Assembly (NCBI RefSeq): GCF_020283565.1
Contig: NC_060063.1
Location: 3,184,563-3,248,562, forward strand
Source: Trifolium pratense
Lineage: Eukaryota; Streptophyta; Magnoliopsida; Fabales; Fabaceae
DNA: 64,000 nucleotides
Reading direction: 5' to 3'
Position numbers and translations under genes: made by a program. The stretch's first letter is position 1. Every line of letters begins with the position of its first letter. The notes under the pieces are model-generated. The model worked only from the letters and a program-made list of their open reading frames with translations, was not told the origin of the DNA and did not search any database. This document shows positions 44,331 through 56,038 of the stretch, piece by piece.

Positions 44331-45770
44331 CATTGTTGGTGATGCTGTTCTGCTGCTGCTGCTACTCTTCTACTACTCTATCTCTATCTTTACTTTTTGT
44401 CTTTTATTTGCTTAGTTTGTAATAATATTCTGATGTTGCTTGGATATTGGCTGGATATTTTATCTGTGTACTCTGAAATTGAATCGTCTTTTGTTTAATT
44501 GTGGAATGGTTTTTACTTCTAGAGTTTGTTTCAATATTTTGGCATGTTCCTTCTAGTTACTTGAGTATCAATTACTTGATTTTCTCCGTGTGTGATATGT
44601 GAAACTTGCAGTGCAATAGCTTGTTGCACTCATGTGATCAAGAGGCAAAGGAAGGGAACGCACACTTTTTGACCGGTTCTTTGATTCGACCCAACCGTGA
44701 GGTATTGAGCCAAACACTCTCATTCTTTCTATGTGTGATATCCGCTCATGTATTGTCTCTCGATTTTGCTTGTCGTCTTTTTATTTGATTGGTACTCTTG
44801 TAGCACACACGAGGCATGTTCCTTGGTACCTTTGAGCCTTTCTATCCACCCTTACATATAATTATCCTTTGCTTAACCAATTTGAGCTGAAAAAGAAAAT
44901 GTTATTTTTGCAAAACCTTGAGAAATTTTTGTTGAAAAAAGGAATGACTTTCTTGGAGGTTAGGCACCTAATTAGTGGTTGATGCGCATTGCTCACTACT
45001 AAGTTTGGGGTTGCTCTTTGGAATTAGCAACAAATAAAGTTTGGGGTGAGGGTACTAGAGAACTTACAAAAAGTTTTGATTTGGGGTGAGGGTACTAGAG
45101 AACTTACAAAAAGTTTTGATTTGAAAAATTGAGAAAAATTTCAAAAAGTTGCAAAGAAAAAAAATGATGAATGAAAAAAGAGATGAATGTGAAAGAAAAA
45201 ATAGAAAAGAAGTACAAAAAGAAGTGATAGCCTTGAATTCATAGAATTGCAAAACTTTGTTTGATGATTGAAAAAGTTCTCTAGTCCACTATAGTTCAAA
45301 AGAAAAAAAAGGTGGTTTATGAAATTTTTGACTAATAGGGGGATCTAACTCCAAGTTTTTCTACTACTTATCCCAAAATGTCACCATCCACCCTAGCCAA
45401 GCCACGTTATAACCCTAAAAGACCTCTAATGTGTGTGCACAAAGTGAACCGAATGAATTCTTAGACTACTTGCAAAATTATTGTTGACTTGCATTGATGT
45501 GTTGATTTGAGTGAATTACCCAAACTGAAGAGTGCATGTGAGTAGTGTGATGAAATCATAGAGCCTTGGTCGAAAAGTGTGAACTACTTGAAAATGTCTT
45601 GCGGGAACGGTTGTGCAATTGAGCATTGTTTGCAGGTGGATCATTGATCATCAGGTGAGTCTCACGTATGTATGATTCGAGTGATTTTAAGGAAAATGCC
45701 AAGGTCTTGACACGAAAGCTTGAGGTAAAAGTTGTTTCCTTGAGGACAAGGAAAGGTTTAAGTTTGGGGT
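44331..45770 (+). other. non-coding 3' region of the Athila-like element with repeated AAGTTTGGGGT words
   Basis: No protein frame is supported. AAGTTTGGGGT-like sequences recur (about 45001, 45038, 45760), the last directly before the 3' LTR as the likely polypurine tract. A perfect 40-base tandem duplication (45041-45080, 45081-45120) begins TTGGGGTGAGGGTACTAG. Confidence 0.7.
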
Positions 45771-47004
45771 TGTGATGACAAATCGTCACACTCTCTAATC
45801 CATGCCTATTTTAGCAACATTAGATGCATTTTAGTAGGTTTGTAGCAATAAATATAAGAGAAATCTAACCATTAGCGTGATTACTTGTTTTGCAAGAAAA
45901 CAGGAAAAACTGCAGGATTTGAATGATTTTCACTACGCTGGGGGCGTAGCCCATCACGCGCCGCGTGATGGAGCTCACAGAGAGCCAAGATTGTGACTCT
46001 GATCACGCGCCGCGTGATGCCTTACCACGCGCGGCGTGAAGCCTTGATGAAGATGAAGATTGCTCTCTGACTTGATCACGCGCCGCGTGATTCTGTTACT
46101 ACGCGCGGCGTAGTTGATGGATTTGCAACCACGCGCGGCGTGGTAGATCTGGCGCGCGGCGTGGTTGCCTTCTGTATATATATTTTCTGCATAATTCTGT
46201 TTTCTGGTTGGAAAATTCTGCAAAATTGATCTACATTCTGGTTTTGGAACTTCCAGATCGCGATTCAAGACTCCAGAGGATAGCTCCAAGCACGTCGAGA
46301 GCATGGATCCACAAGCCATGGCGATGAAGCGAGGAAGCGAACGAAGCACGATGAGGAGCTAAACTCCTTTGAAGGTAGAATCTAGGATAGTTTAGGATGT
46401 AGTTCAACTGAATGTAATCTGCAAATGTTGTAAGAATTTACTCTTTCTATAGTGTTCATCCAATGCAATTCTGTTTTTAATGCTTTATAATCCTTCATTA
46501 GTGTTATAATGATTTCGAGTTAAGTCACGTGCGAGAGTATTGATTTAATTTCTGAACTGAATTGTATTGAGCATTCGAGTGTCTCCGGTCGAGAGATTGA
46601 GGCATAGAGTGTAGCGAACGATTGACGCGCGTTAATATCATTCGTTGTAGGTAGCTTCCGCCCGAGAGATCGGGGGAGTATCGACAACGAATAGAGTGGA
46701 TTTTGACAAGAGATTGCGATTCACTAATTTGTCGATCTAGTTGTGAACACTTGAGTAAATTCCTACGACATAGTAGATTGCATGAGGTTTAGCTATAGAC
46801 TAGATGATTCCGATGATTCTACCTCGCTTTTCCTTTATATCAAAGCACGTTTTCCAGCAATTCATTACTCAATATACCCCCAATTTATGTGTATTTTCTG
46901 TGAAATGTCTATGAACACAATTCGACTAGTTTGATCACACAATCCCTGTGGATCGATATTTTTATTACTACGTGGTTTTCGTGCACTTGCGAAATATTCC
47001 ATCA
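45771..47004 (+). repeat. 3' LTR of the Athila-like element
   Basis: 1234 bp. It starts TGTGATGACAAATCGTCACA, itself an imperfect stem-loop, and ends TATTCCATCA; the end matches the 5' remnant. It contains eight hairpin words of the ACGCGCGGCGT type (45932-46165) and beyond them a TATA-like CTGTATATATATTTTC at about 46172. The right flank is the inside of a Mutator-like terminus. Confidence 0.87.
45932..46165 (+). repeat. array of YACGC-GCS-GCGTR hairpin words in the 3' LTR
   Basis: Words occur at about 45932 (CTACGC-TGGGG-GCGTAG), 45953, 46002, 46026, 46075, 46100, 46129 and 46151. Three copies are ATCACGC-GCC-GCGTGAT with 7-bp arms. They stand just upstream of the TATA-like sequence of the LTR. 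Confidence 0.9.
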
Positions 47005-49372
47005 CCCCCCCATCATGTCTTTTATACCCCCTATACACATGAATTTCGCAAAATATAACTTATTTCGACCCGCAGAAACCGAAACATAAGTTTCGATTGA
47101 TACAAACCGAAATTACTGGGAATTTAAACAATTTCGGGCCGTATAAACCGAAGTATATCAGGCCAAAAAACCAGTCAATGTGAGTCTCTGCCTTGCACAA
47201 CCTCTACACATTTGAGGTCCAAACCTGTTTATAACACATTTTAGTATGTTATATATGACAGAGCATCAACATATTAACCATCCAATCTAAAAATATTTTA
47301 GCGATTAATAAAAAACGTAACAACCGGTAACAAATTACGAATTAAACGATACTAAAATACGTAGTGTACTACATCCGATTGTCATAATCAAAGTTACATC
47401 AAAAATAAAAACAAACATCAGAGTTTATAAACAACCACGTCAACATTAAAGTTACAAAAACAAACAAAGTCTACCCCCGAGTGTGGTAGCGTGTCCCCTT
47501 CCCCCGCTTAATTCGCCTATAAGCAAGTATCGGATTAAGCAAATTCAGAATCCGCTGCAAAGTACCATGAATTGGAGTTCCTTCAACCGCCTCACCATCG
47601 CGAACTGCCCTTTCGACCTCAACCTTTACACTCCGGCAAACTTGCATTAGATTAGGGTCATTTCTTGCTTCCGCCGCCTCTATTAACACCTCTAAATTAG
47701 GTGGCCTTGGTGGTGATTCAGGAGCTTCTACGGGTCGCATAACTGGATGCGACACTCTATAAAACCATGACATATATCCGGGTTCAGTGTCCCACGGGCT
47801 TGTAACAGGCCGACCCCTCATCTCTTCATCTATCATTCTCAGCTCCAATTCTTCCGTAAACACACGATCTATCTCACACAAGTTCATCCCCGGCGTTGCA
47901 GACATACTCGGGTTTCTTGGAATGCCTTGCACATGTTGAAATTGTCTTAGCACACGTTCCGGCAAATGCTTGGCTTTCAATTTACCACACCTTAACCATC
48001 CAGAAAACCAACATGCATTTATCAAAGGTCGCACTTGTCGGTGGGCATCATACGGGCTGAACACGCAATCGTAAGTTTGAATATTGTCCAAACTGCTTCT
48101 ATATCCAGCTGCATCCTTATGTCCTTGCCCAGGAACAACCTTTGAATTTAGTGGCATGTTCGCTGTATATCTAGGAGCCTCCACCCACACACTAAGTCTC
48201 GGAAAGTGCGCAATAATCCATCCCTGAAAGTATGACGAACAAGATTCATTATAGCCAAACATAGTCTATGTGACAAATTAGACAAATACAAATAATATCT
48301 TATATAACGCTCAGATATTTTTACCTGAAGAAATGACATGTAGCCAGTCATCTGAGTCGTGCTAACCGCAGATCCGTGATCCAAATAATGCTGCAGATGA
48401 ACAAGAGCAGCAGCACCCCAATTCCATTCATGAACGCATGACAAATCTTGAAAGTACTGCAAATACACAACATCCGCGTAGTAACTGCTCTTGTTGCTGA
48501 ATATTGTACAACAGACCAAATGTAGCATAAAAGCCCTTACGCTCCTCTCCCTGTAAAGCCTAACAACATGCGCCGGCTTATTTTCAGCAATCGCTCTTTC
48601 AGCAGACGTCTGGTTTGTTGTGTATAGAGTTTGCAGGGTAGTATGCTTCAAATGTACCCCGTTGGTTTCGGCAAATGCTTTATCAATATCCTCTCGCTCA
48701 ACTCCTAGATATGAACTAACCATGTCAGCCCCTTCTCCCCTTGACATCTTCGTATGGTTCAAAAACTTTCCTTGGATTGGAAGATGTAACAGACATTGTA
48801 CATCGTCCAATGTGATGCCGAGCTCACCTAACGGAAGGTGGAAAGTACTTGTTTCCGGATGCCATCTTTCAACAAATGCCCATATAACCCCATAGTCAAG
48901 TACGCTAAAATTGACACGGGTAAGCGGCTCCAATCCCGATGCCTCTATTGGATCCCAAAACCACCTCTCACTACGAGGCGGTTTGACGATGTCCATAACC
49001 TTTTTCCCGCTAGCTTGGCAACGCAGAGTCCTCTTTAAAACCTGAAAAATTCCAACAACACAAAACATTGAAAACTTAATTAACATAATCACAGTATTTA
49101 AAACAATTAATACATTTAATAAAACAATTAATACACTTAACGGTACCTCGTGATCATCTGGTTCTGCATCCCATATCGGAACCGCCCTATGATTTCCGTA
49201 TTGTGTTAATAATGACATATCACTTGGTCCTCCTCCATAACCCTCATTTGCTGCATCTCGTCGTGGTTGTCGTGGTCGCTGTTGCGGTCTCCGTCGTGGT
49301 GGTTGTTGCGGTTCTTCAATTTGCGGTTCATCAGGTTGCGGTTCATCAGGTTGCGGTTCTTCAGGTTCGCCA

Positions 49373-51555
49373 TGTAACACCCTAACCCTTACTACCCTTA
49401 AAAACGTAATTTTAAAAACTTTTTAACAAGCGTAAAGGCAGAGTGCCACGCGGTAATTAAAACACAAGCATACACTCAGAGCGTCATGAAATTTAACATG
49501 AAAAGCAACAGCGGATTCATTCACATCATATATATACATATATATATACATAAGCCATATTCATCCCTAAGGATGTCACTTATACAAGAACTAGCATAAC
49601 AAAAAGGTAACACCGATATACGATGAAATCCAAGCGTAAACCCCGACTCGATGTTACATTACCAGAGCATTCACTATTTACAAACTCTAGTCAAAAGCTA
49701 GTACTAAGAGGAGTAATCTATGCTAAGTCTCCTCACCAAAAAGTACTTCAACACCACGCTAGAACAGCAGTCTAAACGTCGGCACGATCCTCAGCCTGAA
49801 TATCTGAACCCCCAAAGGTCCAGCAAATAACACAAAGCAGAGAGTTAGAAAACATAATCGCATATCATACGAGTATAAGAAAGGTCTTACACCTTCGAAC
49901 TACACCATACATATTCTAACTCACGTCAAAACGTTGTATTAAACAGTTATCAATTAATAAAGTTTAACACAGTTCAACCAGATAATGTCACATACCATTT
50001 ATCAAATATATGCGCATTTACCCTAATGTATCTAATGCCAATCATTCTATGTCATGCCATCCCTAGACACGACTAATGCATGTGGTACCAATTGCCTTTT
50101 ACCCCTTATGGATAAGTTAAACAGTTTTACATCTTGCCGGATTGTTCGGAACTTACCAAACCTTCATATCCCTCATGGATAAGTTAAACAGTTTTATATC
50201 CTGCTGGATAGCAGCTCTAGATCTTATGGATTCATCTAATCCGATCCTCGGCTTCCTTATGGACTCAAAAATCCATTTAAATCTATTGGAACCCAAGTTT
50301 CCAATTTCAACATATATATACATGAATGCATGTATGTTTGCACATATCATCAATATGATATTTCTAGCTCGAAGCTACTCCTTATGAATGCGGAAACACA
50401 ATTCAAACACATTCACTTAACATTACAAATTAATGCCAAATCTTCACATTGCTCACTTTAAGCTACAACTTATTGCATACACGTTTATCAATCATATAAC
50501 GATTAACAATAAGCATTAACAGTATCAACATGTATCAACAATCATGTAAGGATACCCTTAAACCATGTTACAAGTGCCAAATCATACTTACAAACATTAA
50601 CAAAAGTTGCAGGTTCAGCACTGTTCGCTAAGCGAACCCATAGCGAACAGGTAGCGAACTCATTCGCTAAGCGAATCTCAATTCGCTGTAGCGAACTACA
50701 TCAGAGGATTACAGGTACATGGCGAACAGGTAGCGAACTTGTAGCGAGCTTATTCGCTGTAGCGAACTCCTGTTCGCTAAGCGAACTACACCAGAAAGGA
50801 AATCTGTTCTTGAGTTGTCTAAGGCGGTTTAACACTAAATCAACTCAAAAATTCATCCAAACATGTTATAAATTCATATAGACAGCCATTCCAAACATAT
50901 ATGGTATCAAGGAACATTAATCATCCCTTCCAAACATCCAAATACCTCTAACAATCAAAATCATGGCAATTACTTGAGTTTTAAGTAACTTTCTCAAACT
51001 TTCTAAAAATGATCCAAACACATACATAATCATCATGGAATCAAACTAGTGATTAACACACACAAAGTGATGATGAAAAACATCATACTCACATACAAAA
51101 GTTTAATCAAAATCTAAAAGAAATTGAGTGGGAGAGTTCGGGAACGGAGACATAGACAATCTCCCCCCTCCTAGTCACTCAAGAATCATGAATTCTAATC
51201 TCTTACCTTAAGCAAAGATGATGATCCAAGCCTCCTCTTGCTCAAGCTTTCACTCTTGATCCAAACCCTAGCTTAGCTCTATGTTGCTTCTACTCACTCA
51301 AACTCAAGAAATGAAGTTATGAAACTATTCATAAGTTGGACTTGCTACTTATACTCTTTCCCATGGTCATGAACCAAGCCCAATTGGCTTAGGCCCATTA
51401 CCTCTCACGCCCATAAGCCCAAAACAATGGTTCTCGCGTCTAATAACTTACGTTCGGCTAAATAATTATTCGTCGCCCACTAAAATAATAAAAGCCATTT
51501 AATAAATAAAAATACATTTATTAAAATATACGAATACGAAAATCGGGTCGTTACA
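49373..51555 (-). repeat. 3' LTR of the chromovirus
   Basis: Pairs with 56039-58230. From about 49549 rightwards the two read the same over roughly 2 kb at an offset of 6675. All visible differences lie in the first ~180 bases. It contains the TTCGCTAAGCGAA palindrome array at 50624-50785. Confidence 0.95.
50624..50785. repeat. palindrome array (TTCGCT/AGCGAA) in the chromovirus LTR, copy 1
   Basis: TTCGCT-A-AGCGAA occurs three times (one with T/A outer bases), TTCGCT-GT-AGCGAA twice, and TAGCGAACAGGTAGCGAACT-like pairs twice. A longer stem, CTGTTCGCTA...TAGCGAACAG, can form across the first units. Confidence 0.93.
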
Positions 51556-54500
51556 ATCCTACCCCCCTTAAAAGAATTTCGCCCTCGAAATTACCTAGAA
51601 ACAGATCGGGATAAGAATCTCTCATCTTGCTTTCCAACTCCCACGTTGCATTCTCACCAGCCGGTCCTCCCCACACGACTTTCACGGATGCAATCTCTTT
51701 GTTTCTCAATCTCTTCACTTCTCTTCCTTCTATTCTCAAGGGTACAGTCTCAATGGTCAAGTCATCCCTCACTTGAACATCGTCCGATTCAATTACGTGT
51801 GTCGGATCAGACACATACTTGCGCAACTGCGATACATGAAAAACATCGTGCAAATTCGCCAATGATGGCGGTAATGCAATCCTATACGCAACTTTCCCAA
51901 CTCGCTTCAAAATCTCAAACGGTCCAATAAACCTCGATGTCAACTTCCTTGACTTCAACGCACGTCCTACTCCAGTAGTCGATTTAACTCGTAGGAATAC
52001 ATGATCCCCTTCTTGGAATTCAATGTCCTTCCTCCTCTTATCATGATAACTCTTCTGTCGATCCTGAGACGCTTTCATCTTCTCACGAATCATCCGAATC
52101 TTCTCTGTTGTTTCTTGTACAATCTCTGGTCCAAGAATTGCACCTTCTCCAGTTTCATACCAACACAGAGGTGTCCTACACCTTCTCCCATACAAAGCCT
52201 CAAACGGTGCCATTCCGATACTAGAATGGTAACTGTTGTTGTATGTAAACTCTACCAACGGCAAACAAGAATCCCAATTCACGTTTTGCTCCAAAACACA
52301 AGCTCTCAACAAATCCTCTAAGGATTGTATCGTTCTCTCCGACTGACCATCTGTCTGAGGATGATACGCTGAACTCAACCTCAACTTCGTTCCTAAAGCT
52401 TCTTGCAAGCTTTCCCAAAATCTAGAAGTAAATCTCGGATCTCTATCCGAAATAATACTTGTTGGAATACCATGTAGCCTCACAATCTGCTCCACATAAA
52501 TCTCGGCCAACTTAGGCACCAAAGTACCTTTCCTAATAGCAATGAAGTGAGCACACTTCGTCAGACGATCTACCACTACCCAAATCACCTCGTTACTTTT
52601 CTTGGTCTTCGGTAAACCTCCCACAAAATCCATTGCAATGCTATCCCATTTCCATTCGGGTATAAACATTGGTTGCAACAAACCAAACGGCTTCTGATGC
52701 TCAATCTTCGATTTCTGACAAGTTAAGCATGAATAAACAAATTCAGAAATTTGCCTCTTCATTCCCGGCCACCAAAATAACTTCCTCAAATCCTGATACA
52801 TCTTGGTTACTCCAGGATGTATACTCAAACCACTTCTGTGACCTTCTTCCATGATCATTCTCTTCAATTCGGGTACATCCGGTACACAAACTCTTCCGTG
52901 AAATCTCATGACTCCACTCTCGTCAATCTTGATATTGGTCTCCTTACCTTCATTGATGAGCACCATCTTCTCCATCAATTTCTTATCCGATTTCTGACGT
53001 TCTTTAATATCTTCAAGAAAAGGATTCGTCAACTTTAACATTCCAAGCTTCACACTTGTAGAAGTAACCTCGCACACAAGACTCAAGTCTCGGAATTCTT
53101 CTATCAACTCTAACTCTTTCACCATCAATGATGACATATGCAAAGTTTTCCTACTTAATGCATCGGCCACTACATTGGCTTTTCCGGGGTGATAACTCAA
53201 TTCAAAATCGTAGTCCTTTAAGAATTCGAGCCATCTTCGTTGCCTCATATTCAACTCCCTCTGGTCGAATAAGTATTTCAGACTCTTGTGATCACTAAAC
53301 ACTTCAAACCTCGATCCATACAAGTAGTGTCTCCACACTTTCAAAGCAAACACCACTGCGGCTAACTCCAAATCATGCGTTGGATAGTTCCTCTCGTGAA
53401 CCTTCAGTTGCCTTGAAGCATATGCTACCACGTTACCCCCTTGCATAAGCACTCCGCCAAGTCCTAACTTCGAAGCATCGCAATACACGACGAACGACTC
53501 TTTGGCATCAGGTAAAATCAACACGGGTGCAGTAGTCAATCTTCTCTTGAGCTCTTGGAAACTCTTCTCACAAATACCATCCCAAACAAACGCTTGATCT
53601 TTCCTCGTCAACTTGGTTAACGGCAAAGCCAACTTCGAAAAACCTTCGATGAACCTTCTATAATAACCGGCCAAACCAAGAAAACTTCTAATCTCTGAAA
53701 CAGATTCCGGCGTTCCCCACTGTGACACAGCGTCAACCTTCGCAGGATCTACCGCGATTCCTCCACTTGAAATTATATGCCCTAGGAAACTCACCTCTTT
53801 CATCCAAAATTCACACTTAGACAACTTGGCATACAACTTCTTCTCCTTCAAGACTTGCAAAACAATCCTCAAGTGCTCTTCGTGCTCTTCCTCGGATTTC
53901 GAGTAAATCAAAATGTCGTCGATGAACACCACCACGAATCTATCCAAAAATGAATGGAAAATTCGGTTCATATACTCCATGAAAACTCCAGGTGCATTGG
54001 TCACACCAAACGGCATAACTGAATACTCGTAGTGCCCATACCTCGTCCTAAATGCAGTCTTAGGTATGTCTTCCGTCTTCACTCTAATTTGATGGTATCC
54101 AGATCTCAAATCGATCTTACTAAACACACAAGCTCCAACTAGTTGATCCATCAAATCATCTATCCTCGGAAGTGGATATTTATTCTTGATCGTCACTTTG
54201 TTCAACTGACGATAGTCTATACATAATCTCATGCTTCCATCTTTCTTCTTCACAAGCAATACCGGCGCTCCCCATGGCGAAACACTCGGTCGAATAAACC
54301 TCTTCTCAAGCAGCTCTTCAAGTTGCTTCTTCAACTCATTCAACTCTGACGCTGACATTCGATACGGCGCCATCGATATCGGACTAGTTCCAGGTACTAG
54401 GTCGATAGAAAACTCTACCTCTCGCTTTGGAGGCACGTCAGATATGTCATCCGGAAACACATCTGGGAATTCACAAACGATCGGTAACTCTTCTATCTTA

Positions 54501-55933
54501 ACTCCTCCTTCGAGTTTCAATGATGCAAACATCATGAACATCTCGGCATGTTCTTTCAACGCTTCCGATACTTCCTTCCCGCTCATCAAATGCAAGTTCT
54601 CCTCCGGCTTCGGAAAAACAACGGCCTTCTCACGACAGTTGATATGAATCCGGTTGAAGATTAACCAATTCATACCAAAAATTACATCCATACCACTAAG
54701 TGGAATACACACTAAATCCATACCAAAGTGCTTATCAAAAATGGTTACGGGGCAATTACGACATACTTGTCGGGTAATCACTGAACCATTAGCAGGAGTT
54801 TCTATTTCCATCCTACCCATCATATCCGTTAAAGGAATACTAAGACGCTTCGCACAATCCAAAGAAATAAAAGAATGCGTCGCTCCCGTATCTATAATCG
54901 CAATTAAAGGAGTGTCATAGATGAAACACGTACCTCTAATGAGATTGTCCTCAAGGCTAGCATCCTCTCCACTCAAAGCAAACACCTTGCCCATCACCTT
55001 CTTGGGTTTCTTGCAGATTATACTCTTGTGGCCCTCCTCACCACAGTTGAAACAAAACACTCTTGTCCTACACACTTCAGTTTTGTGGCCTAACTTCCCA
55101 CAATTCAAACACTTGTCCAATTTCTTCTGGCAATCATACGACATATGACCCCTCTCTCCACATTTGTAACAACTTCCATTCATCGGCTTCTTACTTCCAC
55201 TTGTATTACCCCTACCGCGGTTATCATAAGGTTTTCCGCGCTCTTGTCCTTTCCCTTTTCGGTCATTCGCAGCCTTGTAGTAGTTCACCTTAGCTCTACC
55301 ATCCTCATCGCAAATCCTACTCTTGTTCACAAGGGTCGCAAAATCCCTTATCTGCGAAAATCCAATCATGTGCTTAATGTCTGGACGTAGACCACTTTCA
55401 AACTTCACGCACTTGTCGTTCTCCGCTTCCATAGTGTTGTAATGCGGACTAAACGCACACAAAGTCTCAAACTTGACGGCATAGTCAGCTACCGTCATAT
55501 TTCCCTGTTTCAACTCCATGAATTCCACCACTTTCTTGTTCTTCACATCCACAGGAAAATACTTAACCAAAAATTCTCTTTTAAACATTGCCCATGGTAT
55601 AGCCATACCACCGGGTCCTAGCCTTAACTTGGCGTTCTTCCACCACACATTCGCTTCCTCACGCAACACATATGTCCCCAGGGTTGTCTTCCCTTCCTCG
55701 GAACAATCCATTGCTTCAAAAATTATCTCAAGTTCTTCCAGCCACTTGTGAGCTCCATCCGGGTTGTAACCTCCGGTAAATGTTGGCGGTTTCTGCTTCA
55801 TGAACCTTTCCAACCTCATCTCTACCTCTCTTCCAGGTTGATGATCTCTAACCACAATGTTGGTGAGTGCGGCCAAAGCTTCCGCAATCTGAGCATTCGT
55901 CCTTGCAGCAGCCATGATTCCTGAACGAATCAC
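51551..55933 (-). CDS. chromovirus Gag-Pol polyprotein, intact
   Basis: 1460 residues. Gag (about 40-215) is followed by three CCHC knuckles (255-268, 275-288, 294-307). The protease has [12 protein letters not shown] (about 346). The reverse transcriptase (about 520-720) has [12 protein letters not shown] and [10 protein letters not shown] as the catalytic motif. The RNase H has [15 protein letters not shown] and SDHKSL. The integrase has an HHCC zinc part (H...H...CLTCQKSK), the core [22 protein letters not shown] and [11 protein letters not shown]. The C-terminal ~60 residues ([15 protein letters not shown]) are chromodomain-like. RT precedes integrase, the gypsy order. The last codons run through the polypurine tract and the stop lies in the first bases of the 3' LTR. 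The start may be M7 (MAAARTN). No disabling change was seen. Confidence 0.95.
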   Translation of the reverse strand: MIRSGIMAAARTNAQIAEALAALTNIVVRDHQPGREVEMRLERFMKQKPPTFTGGYNPDGAHKWLEELEIIFEAMDCSEEGKTTLGTYVLREEANVWWKNAKLRLGPGGMAIPWAMFKREFLVKYFPVDVKNKKVVEFMELKQGNMTVADYAVKFETLCAFSPHYNTMEAENDKCVKFESGLRPDIKHMIGFSQIRDFATLVNKSRICDEDGRAKVNYYKAANDRKGKGQERGKPYDNRGRGNTSGSKKPMNGSCYKCGERGHMSYDCQKKLDKCLNCGKLGHKTEVCRTRVFCFNCGEEGHKSIICKKPKKVMGKVFALSGEDASLEDNLIRGTCFIYDTPLIAIIDTGATHSFISLDCAKRLSIPLTDMMGRMEIETPANGSVITRQVCRNCPVTIFDKHFGMDLVCIPLSGMDVIFGMNWLIFNRIHINCREKAVVFPKPEENLHLMSGKEVSEALKEHAEMFMMFASLKLEGGVKIEELPIVCEFPDVFPDDISDVPPKREVEFSIDLVPGTSPISMAPYRMSASELNELKKQLEELLEKRFIRPSVSPWGAPVLLVKKKDGSMRLCIDYRQLNKVTIKNKYPLPRIDDLMDQLVGACVFSKIDLRSGYHQIRVKTEDIPKTAFRTRYGHYEYSVMPFGVTNAPGVFMEYMNRIFHSFLDRFVVVFIDDILIYSKSEEEHEEHLRIVLQVLKEKKLYAKLSKCEFWMKEVSFLGHIISSGGIAVDPAKVDAVSQWGTPESVSEIRSFLGLAGYYRRFIEGFSKLALPLTKLTRKDQAFVWDGICEKSFQELKRRLTTAPVLILPDAKESFVVYCDASKLGLGGVLMQGGNVVAYASRQLKVHERNYPTHDLELAAVVFALKVWRHYLYGSRFEVFSDHKSLKYLFDQRELNMRQRRWLEFLKDYDFELSYHPGKANVVADALSRKTLHMSSLMVKELELIEEFRDLSLVCEVTSTSVKLGMLKLTNPFLEDIKERQKSDKKLMEKMVLINEGKETNIKIDESGVMRFHGRVCVPDVPELKRMIMEEGHRSGLSIHPGVTKMYQDLRKLFWWPGMKRQISEFVYSCLTCQKSKIEHQKPFGLLQPMFIPEWKWDSIAMDFVGGLPKTKKSNEVIWVVVDRLTKCAHFIAIRKGTLVPKLAEIYVEQIVRLHGIPTSIISDRDPRFTSRFWESLQEALGTKLRLSSAYHPQTDGQSERTIQSLEDLLRACVLEQNVNWDSCLPLVEFTYNNSYHSSIGMAPFEALYGRRCRTPLCWYETGEGAILGPEIVQETTEKIRMIREKMKASQDRQKSYHDKRRKDIEFQEGDHVFLRVKSTTGVGRALKSRKLTSRFIGPFEILKRVGKVAYRIALPPSLANLHDVFHVSQLRKYVSDPTHVIESDDVQVRDDLTIETVPLRIEGREVKRLRNKEIASVKVVWGGPAGENATWELESKMRDSYPDLFLGNFEGEILLRGVGL

Positions 55934-56022
55934 AACTAGACGTTAGAAAGTACTAACAGTGTTCCCTACACATGCTCATACGGGGAAAAGAAAAGTCCTA
56001 ATTGGTTCACATGAACCGACCT

Positions 56023-56034
56023 GCTCTGATACCA
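56023..56034 (-). other. primer binding site, initiator-Met tRNA type
   Basis: The minus strand reads TGGTATCAGAGC, four bases inside the 5' LTR. The same 12 bases serve the copia element at 18650-18661. Confidence 0.9.
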
Positions 56035-56038
56035 CTAT

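Larger units (their letters stand above)
39481..47004 (+). mobile_element. pol-less Athila-like LTR retrotransposon, 5' LTR truncated
   Basis: The last 86 bases of the 5' LTR (39481-39566) match the end of the 3' LTR (46919-47004). The primer site TGGCGCCGTTGCCGGGGA (39573-39590) is complementary to the 3' end of tRNA-Asp, as in Athila-type elements. Then come a Gag-protease frame (39597-42113), the conserved Athila-like spacer TTGGGAGGCAACCCAA (about 42161), a second ORF (42810-44330), a long non-coding 3' region, a polypurine-like GTTTAAGTTTGGGGT and the 3' LTR (45771-47004). No RT, RNase H or integrase is present anywhere between. Confidence 0.85.

Noticed and set aside
50142..50387. 81-codon protein frame, repeated at 56817-57062
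   Set aside because: It lies wholly in non-coding LTR sequence and is duplicated only because both LTRs are present.
54231..54920. plus-strand frames opposite the chromovirus Pol
   Set aside because: Mirror frames of conserved RT and protease coding sequence.
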